This document shows positions 30,650 through 39,492 of a stretch of DNA of 64,000 nt, one piece after another. The stretch comes from an uncultured Gammaproteobacteria bacterium (lineage in GTDB: Bacteria; Pseudomonadota; Gammaproteobacteria; Eutrophobiales; Eutrophobiaceae), in NCBI GenBank assembly GCA_938084745.1, contig CALKEZ010000001.1:1-64000 (forward strand). Reading direction: 5' to 3'. A program made the position numbers and the translations under genes. Below the pieces are notes generated by a model. The model had not been told where the DNA came from. It saw only the letters and a program-made list of their open reading frames with translations, and searched no databases. Each line of letters opens with the position of its first letter. Within the stretch, counting starts at the first letter, position 1.

Positions 30650-31540
30650 TTATATAACTCCTGCCTGTTTCATGGCGTCTAGTAATTGGGGTTCCGCTGA
30701 TTCCGACATCCAGGTCATAGGCAGTCTAATACCAGCCTGGATAAGACCCATTTTATGCAAGGCCCATTTCACTGGTATTGGATTTGATTCAATAAATAAT
30801 GTCTTATGCAGACCAACTAGTGTTTCATCTATTTTGCTGGCACCTGCTGCGTCGCCTTTGAGTGCCAACATACACATTTCATGCATTGCTCGCGGAGCCA
30901 CATTTGCCGTTACCGAGATTACCCCATCTCCACCTTGAAGGATAAAATCTTTGGTCGTCTCATCGTCACCGGTTAAAAGTAGAAAATCAGCGCCGGTACC
31001 CTCGCGTATTTTCTTTATCCGGGTCAGATCACCCGTGGCTTCCTTAACACCAATGATGTTTTCTACAGAGGACAGACGGATGATTGTTTCCGGCAACATA
31101 TCACAAGCAGTTCTACCTGGCACATTATACAGTATTTGCGCTATATCTACGGCTTCAGCAACAGCCTTGTGGTGCAGGTACAATCCTTCCTGAGTAGGCT
31201 TGTTATAGTAAGGTGTTACCAGTAAACAGGCATCCGCTCCCGCTTTTTTAGCACATGCAGTCAGGGATATGGCTTCAATGGTTGAGTTTGCACCAGTGCC
31301 GGCGATAACCGGCAAGCGTCCCCCAACAATCTCGACAACCTGTTTAATCACAGCGCAGTGCTCTTTTTCAGTCAGGGTGGCGGATTCACCCGTCGTACCA
31401 ACGGCTACAATCGCGTCAGTACCCTGCGCTATATGAAATTCGAGCAAGTTCTCCAATGCAGGAGTATCAAACTCTGTGTCTGGACGCACCCCGGCTTGCA
31501 TCGGGGTGACTATGGCAACCATACTTCCGGTAAACAACAT
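30650..31540 (-). CDS. dapA: 4-hydroxy-tetrahydrodipicolinate synthase
   Basis: 296 residues. Condenses pyruvate with aspartate semialdehyde on the lysine/diaminopimelate path. Opening [13 protein letters not shown]-like, GTTGESATL near 48, the [10 protein letters not shown] segment with the catalytic Tyr, the Schiff-base lysine in [11 protein letters not shown] near 165, and [14 protein letters not shown] near 195. Upstream a TTGACA (31563-31568) points away from it, toward the gcvR-like gene. Confidence 0.96.
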   Translation of the reverse strand: MLFTGSMVAIVTPMQAGVRPDTEFDTPALENLLEFHIAQGTDAIVAVGTTGESATLTEKEHCAVIKQVVEIVGGRLPVIAGTGANSTIEAISLTACAKKAGADACLLVTPYYNKPTQEGLYLHHKAVAEAVDIAQILYNVPGRTACDMLPETIIRLSSVENIIGVKEATGDLTRIKKIREGTGADFLLLTGDDETTKDFILQGGDGVISVTANVAPRAMHEMCMLALKGDAAGASKIDETLVGLHKTLFIESNPIPVKWALHKMGLIQAGIRLPMTWMSESAEPQLLDAMKQAGVI

Positions 31541-31710
31541 ATGAATAGTTAATTATGAGTAATTGACAAAAACGTGTATGGTACTTAATGATGCAACCCT
31601 ATGACAAGGACATTGGCCTTTATATAATATTCATTGCAGTTCAATAATGACAATGGTACTAATATCAGACCCTTTATACCGTAATTACCTAAATACATCC
31701 CAAGTATAAG

Positions 31711-32238
31711 ATGCAAAATAATCTTGTAGTCAGCGCGTTGGTAGAAAATTCCAGCGAAATCATACGTAAATTTTCCAAATTGTCTAAATCCAGCGGTTGT
31801 AATATCGTTGATAGTCGCTTTAAGGTCTTGGGGCAGGAGCTTTCCTTGATGCTATTCCTGTCGGGAACCTGGGATGCGATAGCCAAGATTGAAGACATGC
31901 TCGGCGTTCTCGCTCGGGAGCACGATATCAAGATAATGACAAAACGGACCACGGTCGACAAATTACAAGGCGATGCGATGCCTTATGCGGTTGATGTTGT
32001 CGGTCTTGATCAATCCGGAGTAATTTTTGATATAACTGACTTCATGTCGACCAACAATTTGCTGATTCAGGAATTGGCGTCAAATACCTATCATGCCTCC
32101 TTGACCGGGGCGAAGATGTTTTCCTTGCATATGATGGTCAATATCCCGTCGGACACATCGATTGCTTCTGTTCGTGGCGATTTCATCGAGTTTTGCGATC
32201 GTCTTAATCTGGACGCAATAATGGAACCGGTAAAATAA
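31711..32238 (+). CDS. gcvR: GcvR-like ACT-domain regulator
   Basis: 175 residues, two ACT domains (about 1-80 and 90-170). The opening NNLVVSALVENSSEIIRKFSKLSKSSGCNIVDSRF and the second-domain DQSGVIFDITDFMSTNNLLIQEL follow the GcvR plan, a protein that modulates GcvA in the glycine cleavage system in enterobacteria. Divergent from dapA and upstream of bcp, the usual order in Gammaproteobacteria. Whether it acts on glycine genes here is unknown. Confidence 0.85.
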   Translation: MQNNLVVSALVENSSEIIRKFSKLSKSSGCNIVDSRFKVLGQELSLMLFLSGTWDAIAKIEDMLGVLAREHDIKIMTKRTTVDKLQGDAMPYAVDVVGLDQSGVIFDITDFMSTNNLLIQELASNTYHASLTGAKMFSLHMMVNIPSDTSIASVRGDFIEFCDRLNLDAIMEPVK

Positions 32239-32265
32239 ACAATGTGAGCAACGCGAAGAATAACT

Positions 32266-32733
32266 ATGAGTAAAGTCAGTATTGGGAAAAAAGTTCCCGC
32301 ATTCAGTCTGCCGGCCACCGGTGATCAAACCATCAAACTATCAGCCCTAAAAGGTAAAAATATTGTTTTATATTTTTACCCTAAAGACAGCACTCCGGGC
32401 TGCACGCTGGAAGGTCAGGATTTTCGGGATAACATCCGCAAGTTCAGTTCCCGGAATACTATCATTCTGGGCGTCTCCAGAGACAAATTAACCTCACACG
32501 AAAAATTCAAAGAGAAGCAATGCTTCCCGTTTGACTTACTCTCGGATGAAGACGAAACGCTTTGCAATTTATTTGATGTGATTAAAGAAAAAAATATGTA
32601 CGGCAAAAAAGTCATAGGCATTGAACGCTCAACCTTCCTGATTGATGAAAAGGGAGTATTGCGAAAAGAATGGAGAAAGGTGAAAGTGAAAGGACATGTC
32701 GACGAAGTCCTTGAAGCCTTAAAAACTCTTTAA
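32266..32733 (+). CDS. bcp: Thioredoxin-dependent peroxiredoxin Bcp (PrxQ)
   Basis: 155 residues. Reduces hydroperoxides. Peroxidatic cysteine at 46 in YPKDSTPGCTLEGQDF. The second cysteine five residues on, found in E. coli Bcp, is absent (Gln there), so it would work as a one-cysteine type or use Cys86 or Cys102. The rest (ILGVSRDKLTSHEKF, FPFDLLSDED, ERSTFLIDEKGVLRKEWRKVKVKGHVDEVL) is standard. Confidence 0.92.
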   Translation: MSKVSIGKKVPAFSLPATGDQTIKLSALKGKNIVLYFYPKDSTPGCTLEGQDFRDNIRKFSSRNTIILGVSRDKLTSHEKFKEKQCFPFDLLSDEDETLCNLFDVIKEKNMYGKKVIGIERSTFLIDEKGVLRKEWRKVKVKGHVDEVLEALKTL

Positions 32734-32752
32734 CAATAATTTTAATCTCACT

Positions 32753-34159
32753 ATGTCAGCAAAAATTCTGTCTCGCATTTTTGTACTCGATACCAATGTG
32801 TTGATGCATGATCCGGCATCACTGTTTCGGTTTGAAGAACATGATATTTTTATTCCAATGGTGGTGCTGGAAGAGCTTGACGCCGCCAAGAAAGGTGTTT
32901 CTGAAGTTGCGCGTAATGTGCGCCAGGTCAGTCGTTTTCTTGATGAAATCATTAGTGATGCAGAAACGGATGATATTGATAAAGGTCTCCCATTAAATTC
33001 GGCCAGACAATTAAACGGGCATAGCGAACCTGCTGGACGACTCTATTTACAAACGCAGATTTTACCCGACAGCCTGCCAGAAAGCCTGCCGGGCAAGAAT
33101 GCAGATAACTCGATCCTTGGGATAACGCTTTCCCTACAAAAAAATTATCCCGATAAAGTGGTCACCCTCGTTTCCAAGGACATCAATCTGCGTATTAAAG
33201 CGCGGGTAGTCGGTATACATGCTGAAGACTACACCAGTGACAAGGTACTGGACGATGCCGATCTACTTTATACCGGCATTAATGAATTACCTGAAAATTT
33301 TTGGGATGCAAAATCGGAAGCCCTGACCTCCTGGCAGGAAGATATGCGGACCCTCTATGAGATTAAGGGGCAACCACTTGCGGAATGTTATCCGCATCAA
33401 AGTTTATACACTGATGAAGGTACAGGTTTCGAAGCGTTGGTCAAAAAAACCAGTAAAGAAAAAACGACTTTAGTCCACGCCATTGATTATAAAAAAGATA
33501 ACCAGGCTGTATGGGGCGTGAATGCCCGCAACCGGGAACAAAACTTTGCTTTCAACCTGTTAATGGATCCCGATATTGACATGGTGACTATTCTGGGTGC
33601 TGCAGGTACGGGTAAAACATTGCTGACCCTGGCAGCCGGTCTGGCTCAGGTAATGGATAAAAAAATCTATCGCGAGATTATTATTACTCGCGTGACTATC
33701 CCTGTTGGCGAAGACATAGGCTTCCTGCCCGGTACGGAAGAAGAAAAGATGGCACCATGGATGGGGGCCCTACTCGACAATCTTGAAGTATTAACCGAAT
33801 CGGATGAAAGTGGTGAATGGGAACGTGCTGCTACTGCTGACCTGCTAACCAAACGTATCAAAATTCGTTCCCTTAACTTCATGCGCGGACGTACCTTTCT
33901 GAATCGCTTTATTATTGTGGATGAGGCACAAAACCTGACAGCCAAGCAGATGAAGACCTTGATTACGCGCGCAGGACCGGGCAGTAAATTAATCGTGCTG
34001 GGAAATATTTCACAAATCGATACACCTTACCTGACGGAAACCACCTCGGGGCTTACCTATGTTGTTGATCGCTTCAAAAACTGGGAACACAGTGGCCATA
34101 TAACGTTAATGCGTGGCGAACGCTCTCGACTGGCTGATTTTGCCAGCGAAGTTCTTTAA
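32753..34159 (+). CDS. PIN domain - PhoH-like ATPase
   Basis: 468 residues, two domains. N-terminal PIN nuclease (about 7-150) with FVLDTNVLMHDP, VVLEELDAAKKG and SKDINLRIKA, supplying the acidic metal site. C-terminal PhoH/RecD-like ATPase (about 240-465) with Walker A GAAGTGKTLL, GFLPGTEEEKMAPWMGAL and Walker B FIIVDEAQNLT. The fusion is the YlaK/PhoH2 type, proposed as an RNA helicase-ribonuclease. Follows bcp by 19 bases. Confidence 0.92.
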   Translation: MSAKILSRIFVLDTNVLMHDPASLFRFEEHDIFIPMVVLEELDAAKKGVSEVARNVRQVSRFLDEIISDAETDDIDKGLPLNSARQLNGHSEPAGRLYLQTQILPDSLPESLPGKNADNSILGITLSLQKNYPDKVVTLVSKDINLRIKARVVGIHAEDYTSDKVLDDADLLYTGINELPENFWDAKSEALTSWQEDMRTLYEIKGQPLAECYPHQSLYTDEGTGFEALVKKTSKEKTTLVHAIDYKKDNQAVWGVNARNREQNFAFNLLMDPDIDMVTILGAAGTGKTLLTLAAGLAQVMDKKIYREIIITRVTIPVGEDIGFLPGTEEEKMAPWMGALLDNLEVLTESDESGEWERAATADLLTKRIKIRSLNFMRGRTFLNRFIIVDEAQNLTAKQMKTLITRAGPGSKLIVLGNISQIDTPYLTETTSGLTYVVDRFKNWEHSGHITLMRGERSRLADFASEVL

Positions 34160-34225
34160 GAGGTAGCGTGATTTAGCCAGCGCGGACTGATTCATCCGAC
34201 TTTACTAAATCTACTATAGGAATCA

Positions 34226-34273
34226 GGCTTTTTGCCGCTATAAATATTGACTCAATATTTATATTAAAAAGCC
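34226..34273 (+). promoter_or_regulatory. Long nested palindrome / 5' leader hairpin before the phosphatase gene
   Basis: Inner part is a perfect 25-base palindrome (34239-34263): 12-base arms TATAAATATTGA and TCAATATTTATA around one C. Outer arms GGCTTTTT (34226-34233) and AAAAAGCC (34266-34273) pair around it with short unpaired spacers. It ends three bases before the ATG and fills the place where a Shine-Dalgarno should be. It may be an operator for a dimeric regulator or an RNA element controlling translation. No T tract follows, so not a terminator for the + strand. Confidence 0.6.
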
Positions 34274-34276
34274 GTT

Positions 34277-35050
34277 ATGCAGCAAACTTTCCAGCATAGA
34301 CAACACAGCACCCCGTCTAAAGAACAGGCCTATCAAAATGATTTGATGCTAGCCGCCGATTTTCAACGCGCGGTATTGCCGAAAATCATCCAGATTGATT
34401 ATTTGGATATTGCCTTGATGTACAAACCCTACGACACCGTATCGGGTGATGTGTATGACTTTATCCTGAACCGAGAGAGAGAACTTGCCATCTTCGTTGG
34501 CGACGCCACGGGGCATGGTATTTCTGCCGCATTAATGACCATGATGGTACATATTGCCATCGATAGTCTTACTCCAAACCTGTCAACAGACGAATCCATT
34601 CGCAAACTGAACCGCGTAATTGCATCACGCAACACGGGTCGATCTGTCAGCAGTGTCTTGTTGCGGATCACCCCGCAAGGAAAAATGACATTAACCCATG
34701 CCGGACATCCCTCCGCTATTGTGATACCTGCCGACAACTCCGGGCTGGTTCTGTTTGATGAAGCGGGTTGTGCGCTCGGTTTGTTTATTGAAGAACCGGT
34801 AAAATATATTGAAGAAACCTATCAATTAAAACCCGGCGACAAGGTAATCGCGTATACCGATGGTCTAATTGAATGGCGTAATAAAGATAAACAAGTCTAT
34901 GGTGCTGAAAAACTACTGAATTACATCAAGCAGAACCACGCGCTTGATTGCGATGCGTTAATGCAGGGGATTTATGCCGATGTTGAAGCATTTGCAAACC
35001 AGCAAGAGATTAACGATGACTTAACGTTGTTAGTTGCTAGATATAATTAA
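34277..35050 (+). CDS. SpoIIE-type PP2C serine phosphatase
   Basis: 257 residues. PPM/SpoIIE phosphatase domain fills most of it (about 25-255): AADFQRAVLPK, VSGDVYDF, FVGDATGHGISAALMTMMVH (metal-binding Asp and the GHG), LTHAGHPSAIV, KVIAYTDGLIEWRN and the closing DDLTLLVARYN. No receiver, GAF or membrane domain is attached. Such stand-alone phosphatases usually act on an anti-sigma-factor antagonist, but no partner is adjacent. No visible Shine-Dalgarno; a large hairpin abuts the start codon. Confidence 0.88.
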   Translation: MQQTFQHRQHSTPSKEQAYQNDLMLAADFQRAVLPKIIQIDYLDIALMYKPYDTVSGDVYDFILNRERELAIFVGDATGHGISAALMTMMVHIAIDSLTPNLSTDESIRKLNRVIASRNTGRSVSSVLLRITPQGKMTLTHAGHPSAIVIPADNSGLVLFDEAGCALGLFIEEPVKYIEETYQLKPGDKVIAYTDGLIEWRNKDKQVYGAEKLLNYIKQNHALDCDALMQGIYADVEAFANQQEINDDLTLLVARYN

Positions 35051-35089
35051 CCGTAAACAACACACGAATAAGCAGAAGTCTCAACCTGA

Positions 35090-36169
35090 TTAAGTACGCC
35101 CCGTTAATGTCGTGTCATCACTCTCATGCGTCGGCCAGACATTGATCAAGGCTTTGACCAGAGTTGCTAATGGAATAGCAAAGAACACACCCCAAAAACC
35201 CCATAAGCCACCAAACACCAGTATCGCAACGATGATCGCGACCGGATGCAGGTTGACCGCTTCCGAAAACAGAATAGGCACCAGAACGTTACCATCAAGA
35301 AACTGGATGACCAGATAGGAGAACATTAGCCAGGTGAAATCGGAGCTAATACCCCATTGAAAATAGGCCACAAAGGCGACCGGTAAAGTCACGACAGCCG
35401 CACCTATATAAGGTATTAAAACCGACAGACCGACCAGCATCGCCAGTAGCGAGGCATAATTAAGACCGAGAATAACAAAAAGAATATACGAGACGGCGCC
35501 GACAATAATGATCTCATTGAATTTGCCGCGGACATAGTTACCAATTTGCGCGTCCATCTCTGTCCAGATCTCATTCACCAGCCGTCTTTCCTTTGGTAGA
35601 AACCGCCCCAACCAATCCAGAATGATGCTTTTGTCTTTCAGAAAAAAGAAGATCATTAACGGTACCAGTACCAGATAAACAAGAACCGTAATAATTGCCG
35701 GAATTGACGCAACAGATAACGAAAGAACACTGCGCCCAAGCTCGCTAAAGCCCTGGCGGATTGTGATAATGAGTTGGCTTATATATTCTTCAGAAATAAA
35801 TTCAGGGTATTGTCCGGGTAAGCGCAATAACAGATCCTGTCCATTATTAATCATGTCCGGCACTTCCTGAAAAAACTGACTCACCTGCTTTGATAGTAAT
35901 GGCATCAATCCAAACAAAATAAACAACATGAAAGCAACAAATAAGAGGTAAACCAGGCTCACCGCCCAAAGTCGTGAAAACCGTTTTCCTTCCAGTTTTA
36001 AAACCGCGCCTTCGAGTAAATAGGCAATGATAAGTGCTGCCAACAAGGGCGCTAACATTTTGCCCATGGTTAGCAAGATCGCAGCGCCGAGGAATAACAA
36101 GACGACTAATAATGCCGCTTGCGGATCAGTAAAGTAGCGTCGATACCATGAACTAATAAAGTCAAACAT
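35090..36169 (-). CDS. perM: PerM / AI-2E family membrane transporter
   Basis: 359 residues with about seven to eight hydrophobic spans. The family core GLNYASLLAMLVGLSVLIPYIGAAVVTLPVA and FLDGNVLVPILFSEAVNLHPVAIIVAILVFGGLWGFWGVFFAIPLATLVKALI (in sections) is well kept. Members export autoinducer-2 or act as ion antiporters; the function here cannot be told. Opening FDFISSWYRRYFTDPQAALL is typical of the PerM group. A predicted small RNA ends about 110 bases upstream on the same strand. Confidence 0.9.
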   Translation of the reverse strand: MFDFISSWYRRYFTDPQAALLVVLLFLGAAILLTMGKMLAPLLAALIIAYLLEGAVLKLEGKRFSRLWAVSLVYLLFVAFMLFILFGLMPLLSKQVSQFFQEVPDMINNGQDLLLRLPGQYPEFISEEYISQLIITIRQGFSELGRSVLSLSVASIPAIITVLVYLVLVPLMIFFFLKDKSIILDWLGRFLPKERRLVNEIWTEMDAQIGNYVRGKFNEIIIVGAVSYILFVILGLNYASLLAMLVGLSVLIPYIGAAVVTLPVAFVAYFQWGISSDFTWLMFSYLVIQFLDGNVLVPILFSEAVNLHPVAIIVAILVFGGLWGFWGVFFAIPLATLVKALINVWPTHESDDTTLTGRT

Positions 36170-36280
36170 GTGTTACATCGTGTTCAATTATAATTTGAAT
36201 CATCATAGCGGTATCTTTCATCGACAGCGAGCAGATAGCATAATTATGTATCTAAACCATGAAAACTTAAGGGACAGTGC

Positions 36281-36367
36281 AAAAAAAAAAGGGCGCCGGA
36301 GGGGGTGGCACCCTTTAAAAATACAACAAAACTGCTGAGGAGGAAAACAAAACCTAACTATTTCTCA
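36281..36367 (-). ncRNA. Predicted sigma-54-dependent small RNA
   Basis: Predicted start 12 bases after the -12 GC, near 36366-36367; end at the T10 tract. About 87 bases. The 3' terminator pairs AAAGGGTGCC with GGCGCCCTTT over ten base pairs in RNA (one U-G), around loop ACCCCCTCC. On the opposite strand the same spot is a C-A mismatch and no T run follows, so the minus strand is the coding one. The upstream body is U-rich and holds a second CCTCC (TTTTCCTCCTCAG). The two anti-Shine-Dalgarno-like motifs suggest pairing with mRNA leaders. No open frame of note. Expression is not shown. Confidence 0.55.
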
Positions 36368-36378
36368 GTAGTTATAAA

Positions 36379-36394
36379 GCAGTAGTTGTGCCAA
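36379..36394 (-). promoter_or_regulatory. Sigma-54 promoter of the predicted sRNA
   Basis: Reading the minus strand: TTGGCAC (GG at 36392-36391), then CTGC (GC at 36380-36379), with the strict ten bases between GG and GC. TGGCAC is a full match to the -24 element; the -12 CTGCTT differs at one base from TTGCWT. Confidence 0.65.
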
Positions 36395-36456
36395 CCTTGA
36401 TTAGTACCGATATTCAATGACTTAGACAAAACCTGACAGATACATGTTATATAATT

Positions 36457-36493
36457 GCACCATGATCGTTTATTTTTAGGACATAAATGGTGC
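36457..36493. promoter_or_regulatory. Inverted GCACCAT / ATGGTGC half-sites, possible NtrC-type enhancer
   Basis: GCACCAT and ATGGTGC face each other with 23 bases between. Each resembles half of the NtrC site (TGCACCA ... TGGTGCA, normally about five bases apart). The pair lies about 90-125 bases upstream of the predicted sRNA start, where an enhancer is expected. Spacing is wrong for a single dimer, so two degraded sites or a hairpin are alternatives. Confidence 0.35.
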
Positions 36494-36544
36494 GTTGCAA
36501 AAAAAAATGTCCCTCATCAGTGAATCTGGCTAATATCAGGCAAT

Positions 36545-37597
36545 ATGGATCAAACACAGTTATCAAGTCAGATAAAATCCTGGGGTATCGCCTTAGGCTT
36601 TCAGCAAGTGGGTATTACTACAACCTCTCTCGAGGAAGATGAAACACACCTGCTTAACTGGCTAAATCAGGGACGGCACGGCGAGATGGCGTATATGCAA
36701 CGACATGGCAACAAACGCAGCCGTCCCGGGGATCTGGTAGCCGGTACTATCAGCGTGATCTCGGTAAGAATGGATTACCTGCCGCCATCCAGCAAACACC
36801 CTGGACAAGTGCTTAACAATAATAAGCTCGGCTATGTTTCTCGCTACGCGATGGGGCGTGATTATCACAAACTCATTCGCCACCGCTTACAAAAGCTCGC
36901 AACTAAAATAGAAAAGCAGTACGGCGAATTTGGTTATCGTTGTTTTGTCGACAGTGCGCCGGTGCTGGAAAAAGCACTGGCACGCAATGCCGGCTTGGGA
37001 TGGATAGGCAAACACAGCAATCTCATCAACCCTAAAGCCGGATCATGGTTTTTTCTGGGCGAAATATATACTGATTTACCACTCGAAATTGATACGCCAT
37101 TTACAGAACAGCATTGTGGCACCTGCAATGCCTGTATCGACATATGCCCTACACAGGCAATAGTCGGTCCCATGCAAGTTGATGCACGTCGTTGTATTTC
37201 TTATTTGACGATTGAATTACGTAGTTCCATCCCGGAGGAATTTCGAAAGATGATCGGCAACCGTGTCTATGGCTGTGATGATTGTCAATTGATCTGTCCC
37301 TGGAACAAATTTGCCAAAAATACCGAGGAAGATGATTTTCGTGTGCGCAATGGCCTGGACGCACCAACGCTGGTTGACTTGTTTGCCTGGACAGAAACAG
37401 ATTTTTTGAAAAATACTGAAGGATCTGCTATCCGTCGGATAGGTTATGAATGTTGGTCGCGAAATATTGCTGTGGGCTTGGGTAACGCGCCCAATAGTGA
37501 TGAGACTATTAACGCCTTGCGCTTACGGCAGAACGATCCCTCGGCTATGGTGCGTGAACATGTGGCATGGGCGTTGGCACAGCATGCCTTAAATTAA
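36545..37597 (+). CDS. queG: Epoxyqueuosine reductase QueG
   Basis: 350 residues. Last step of queuosine synthesis in tRNA, using cobalamin and two [4Fe-4S] clusters. Catalytic Asp near 136 in CFVDSAPVLEKALARNAGLGWIGKHSNL. Cluster cysteines: CGTCNACIDICP (191, 194, 197, 201), then Cys217, and GCDDCQLICPWN (244, 247, 251). The C-terminal HEAT-like stretch is present. Usually next to tsaE/nnr; here it stands alone. Confidence 0.95.
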   Translation: MDQTQLSSQIKSWGIALGFQQVGITTTSLEEDETHLLNWLNQGRHGEMAYMQRHGNKRSRPGDLVAGTISVISVRMDYLPPSSKHPGQVLNNNKLGYVSRYAMGRDYHKLIRHRLQKLATKIEKQYGEFGYRCFVDSAPVLEKALARNAGLGWIGKHSNLINPKAGSWFFLGEIYTDLPLEIDTPFTEQHCGTCNACIDICPTQAIVGPMQVDARRCISYLTIELRSSIPEEFRKMIGNRVYGCDDCQLICPWNKFAKNTEEDDFRVRNGLDAPTLVDLFAWTETDFLKNTEGSAIRRIGYECWSRNIAVGLGNAPNSDETINALRLRQNDPSAMVREHVAWALAQHALN

Positions 37598-37611
37598 GCA
37601 TCAGCGATGCA

Positions 37612-38070
37612 CTATTCAGAAAACATCGTTTCTCCTTCTACATTAAATACCGTACCTTCAACACTCATAACCCGTACCTTCATACCTGCGGGCATATCGG
37701 TGCCCCTTACTTTCCAGGTCGAGTCATCTACCTTGACCTTACCGACACCATTCACTATCGCTTCTTCCAGTGTAAAACTGCGGCCTATGTATTGCTCGCC
37801 GCGCCGATTAAGGTGGGGTTCATCCCTTACTTCGGGATTCATTTTTTGATGACGTTTATACATATAGACACTTACTATCGATAACACGCCAAAGATAATG
37901 ACTTGAATCAATAAAGGTATGCCCGGCACAGCGTATAACAACAAACCCACAACAAAGGCGGAGATACCCATCCATAAAAAATAGGCTGCCGGTAATACCA
38001 TCTCAATAATGATCATCACGACAGCAGCAATCAGCCAATGCCAAAAAGCAATCTGTTCTAACCATTCCAT
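37612..38070 (-). CDS. NfeD-like membrane protein (YbbJ)
   Basis: 152 residues. Three N-terminal hydrophobic spans (about 10-30, 30-48, 50-70) followed by a small OB-fold (about 90-150) with GEQYIGRSFTLEEAIVNGVGKVKVDDSTWKV in parts. This is the short NfeD form that pairs with an SPFH protein; the stomatin-like gene lies ten bases upstream. The pair is thought to organise membrane microdomains or protect membrane protein quality. Confidence 0.9.
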   Translation of the reverse strand: MEWLEQIAFWHWLIAAVVMIIIEMVLPAAYFLWMGISAFVVGLLLYAVPGIPLLIQVIIFGVLSIVSVYMYKRHQKMNPEVRDEPHLNRRGEQYIGRSFTLEEAIVNGVGKVKVDDSTWKVRGTDMPAGMKVRVMSVEGTVFNVEGETMFSE

Positions 38071-38080
38071 AAGCTACTCC

Positions 38081-39010
38081 TTAAACCGACCCGATATTTT
38101 TATCACCTTTAGCAAAAGTTTCCTTGGCAATTTCAGAAATTCCCGCAAGAGCACCAATCACATTACTTGCCTCTAGTGGCATCAGAATAACTTTATGATT
38201 TGGCGCAGACGCAACATCTTTTAGTGCCTCAACATATTTGGTTGCCACAAAATAGTTTATCGCCTGAATATCGCCGGTAGAAATTGCATTCGAAACATCT
38301 GTAGTCGCCTTGGCCTCGGCTTGAGCTTCACGCTCGCGCGCTTCTGCATCAAGAAAAGCCGATTCTTTACGTCCTTCAGCTTCCAGTATACGTGCCTGTT
38401 TTTCGCCGGTAGCTTTTAAAATGGCAGCCTGTTTTTCACCTTCCGCTTCCAGGATTAAAGCGCGCTTTTCGCGTTCTGCTTTCATTTGACGCGCCATGGA
38501 GTCAACCAGATCTTTGGGTGGTGTAATATCCTTAATTTCAATACGTGTCACCTTCACACCCCAGGGACCGGTAGCTTCATCAACCACATGCAATAACTGC
38601 GCATTAATCGTATCGCGCTGTGACAGCAATTCATCCAGATCCATAGAGCCCATCACAGTACGGATATTGGTCATCGTGAGATTCAGGATTGCTCGGGTAA
38701 GATTATTAACCTCATACGCCGCCTGTGCTGCATTCAACACCTGAAAGAAGACCACACCATCAACTCTGACCATGGCATTATCTTTAGTGATAACCTCTTG
38801 TGAGGGAACATCCACAACCGTTTCCATCATATTCATCTGCGCGCCTATCCGGTCAAAGAATGGCACAATAATATGCAAGCCTGGCGATAAGGTGCGTTTA
38901 TATTCACCAAAGCGTTCCACCGTATACTCGTGTCCCTGAGTAACGATAGTGACCGCTTTTACCAGTAAAACAATTGAAAAAATAAAGACGACGAGAATAA
39001 ACTCGGTCAT
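38081..39010 (-). CDS. qmcA: SPFH/stomatin-like protein (QmcA)
   Basis: 309 residues. One N-terminal membrane segment, then the SPFH/band-7 domain (about 20-190: [45 protein letters not shown]), followed by a charged coiled coil with repeated [24 protein letters not shown] units (about 195-250). Matches QmcA and partners the NfeD-like protein encoded downstream. Confidence 0.93.
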   Translation of the reverse strand: MTEFILVVFIFSIVLLVKAVTIVTQGHEYTVERFGEYKRTLSPGLHIIVPFFDRIGAQMNMMETVVDVPSQEVITKDNAMVRVDGVVFFQVLNAAQAAYEVNNLTRAILNLTMTNIRTVMGSMDLDELLSQRDTINAQLLHVVDEATGPWGVKVTRIEIKDITPPKDLVDSMARQMKAEREKRALILEAEGEKQAAILKATGEKQARILEAEGRKESAFLDAEAREREAQAEAKATTDVSNAISTGDIQAINYFVATKYVEALKDVASAPNHKVILMPLEASNVIGALAGISEIAKETFAKGDKNIGSV

Positions 39011-39029
39011 AACGGTTCTCCCTAATAAA

Positions 39030-39398
39030 TTATTTTATAAAACGTATCGTGTAAGGGTAGCGATAACGCACCCCGTCATTCGCTTTGATGGAAGCAACAA
39101 TAATCACGATAATCTGAAAGATGAGTAATGCCCCAAGCAGGAAAAACCCGATAAAAACAAATATCAATATCACAGAAATAACCATCGCGATAAGCATTGT
39201 TAATTGAAAATTGAGTGACTCTTTACCTTGATCATTAACGAAAGGCATCTCGTCTTTTTTGATCATCCAAACGATTAATGGACCGAGCACACTGCCCAGC
39301 GGAATGACAAAGCCAGTGAAGGCGCTCAGGTGACACAGCATACCCCAAAGTCGCTCATCCTTATCGGGAATATCCACCGTTTCAATGTCCTGAGTCAT
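39030..39398 (-). CDS. DUF4870 membrane protein
   Basis: 122 residues. Starts [33 protein letters not shown], the DUF4870 hallmark, then three to four hydrophobic spans. The ATG at 39398 is used because CAGGAG stands six bases before it; the frame runs 21 bases further to a TTG. Function unknown. It is 19 bases upstream of the stomatin gene and probably in the same transcript. Confidence 0.85.
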   Translation of the reverse strand: MTQDIETVDIPDKDERLWGMLCHLSAFTGFVIPLGSVLGPLIVWMIKKDEMPFVNDQGKESLNFQLTMLIAMVISVILIFVFIGFFLLGALLIFQIIVIIVASIKANDGVRYRYPYTIRFIK

Positions 39399-39492
39399 AT
39401 CGGGCTCCTGAATTAACAAATATTAGAGAACGTTAATACCTAGAATATCTGCCGGAAACATTATCACTCCACACGCTGTTTGTCTCAGAGAA

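Larger units (their letters stand above)
36170..36544. other. 375-base gap between perM and queG holding a predicted sRNA
   Basis: Contains, from right to left, an inverted pair GCACCAT (36457-36463) and ATGGTGC (36487-36493), a minus-strand sigma-54 promoter (36379-36394), a terminator hairpin with T10 on the minus strand (36281-36316), and a TATAAT (36450-36455) that may serve queG. These are described in separate entries. Base composition is uneven, with A10 and A9 runs. Confidence 0.7.
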
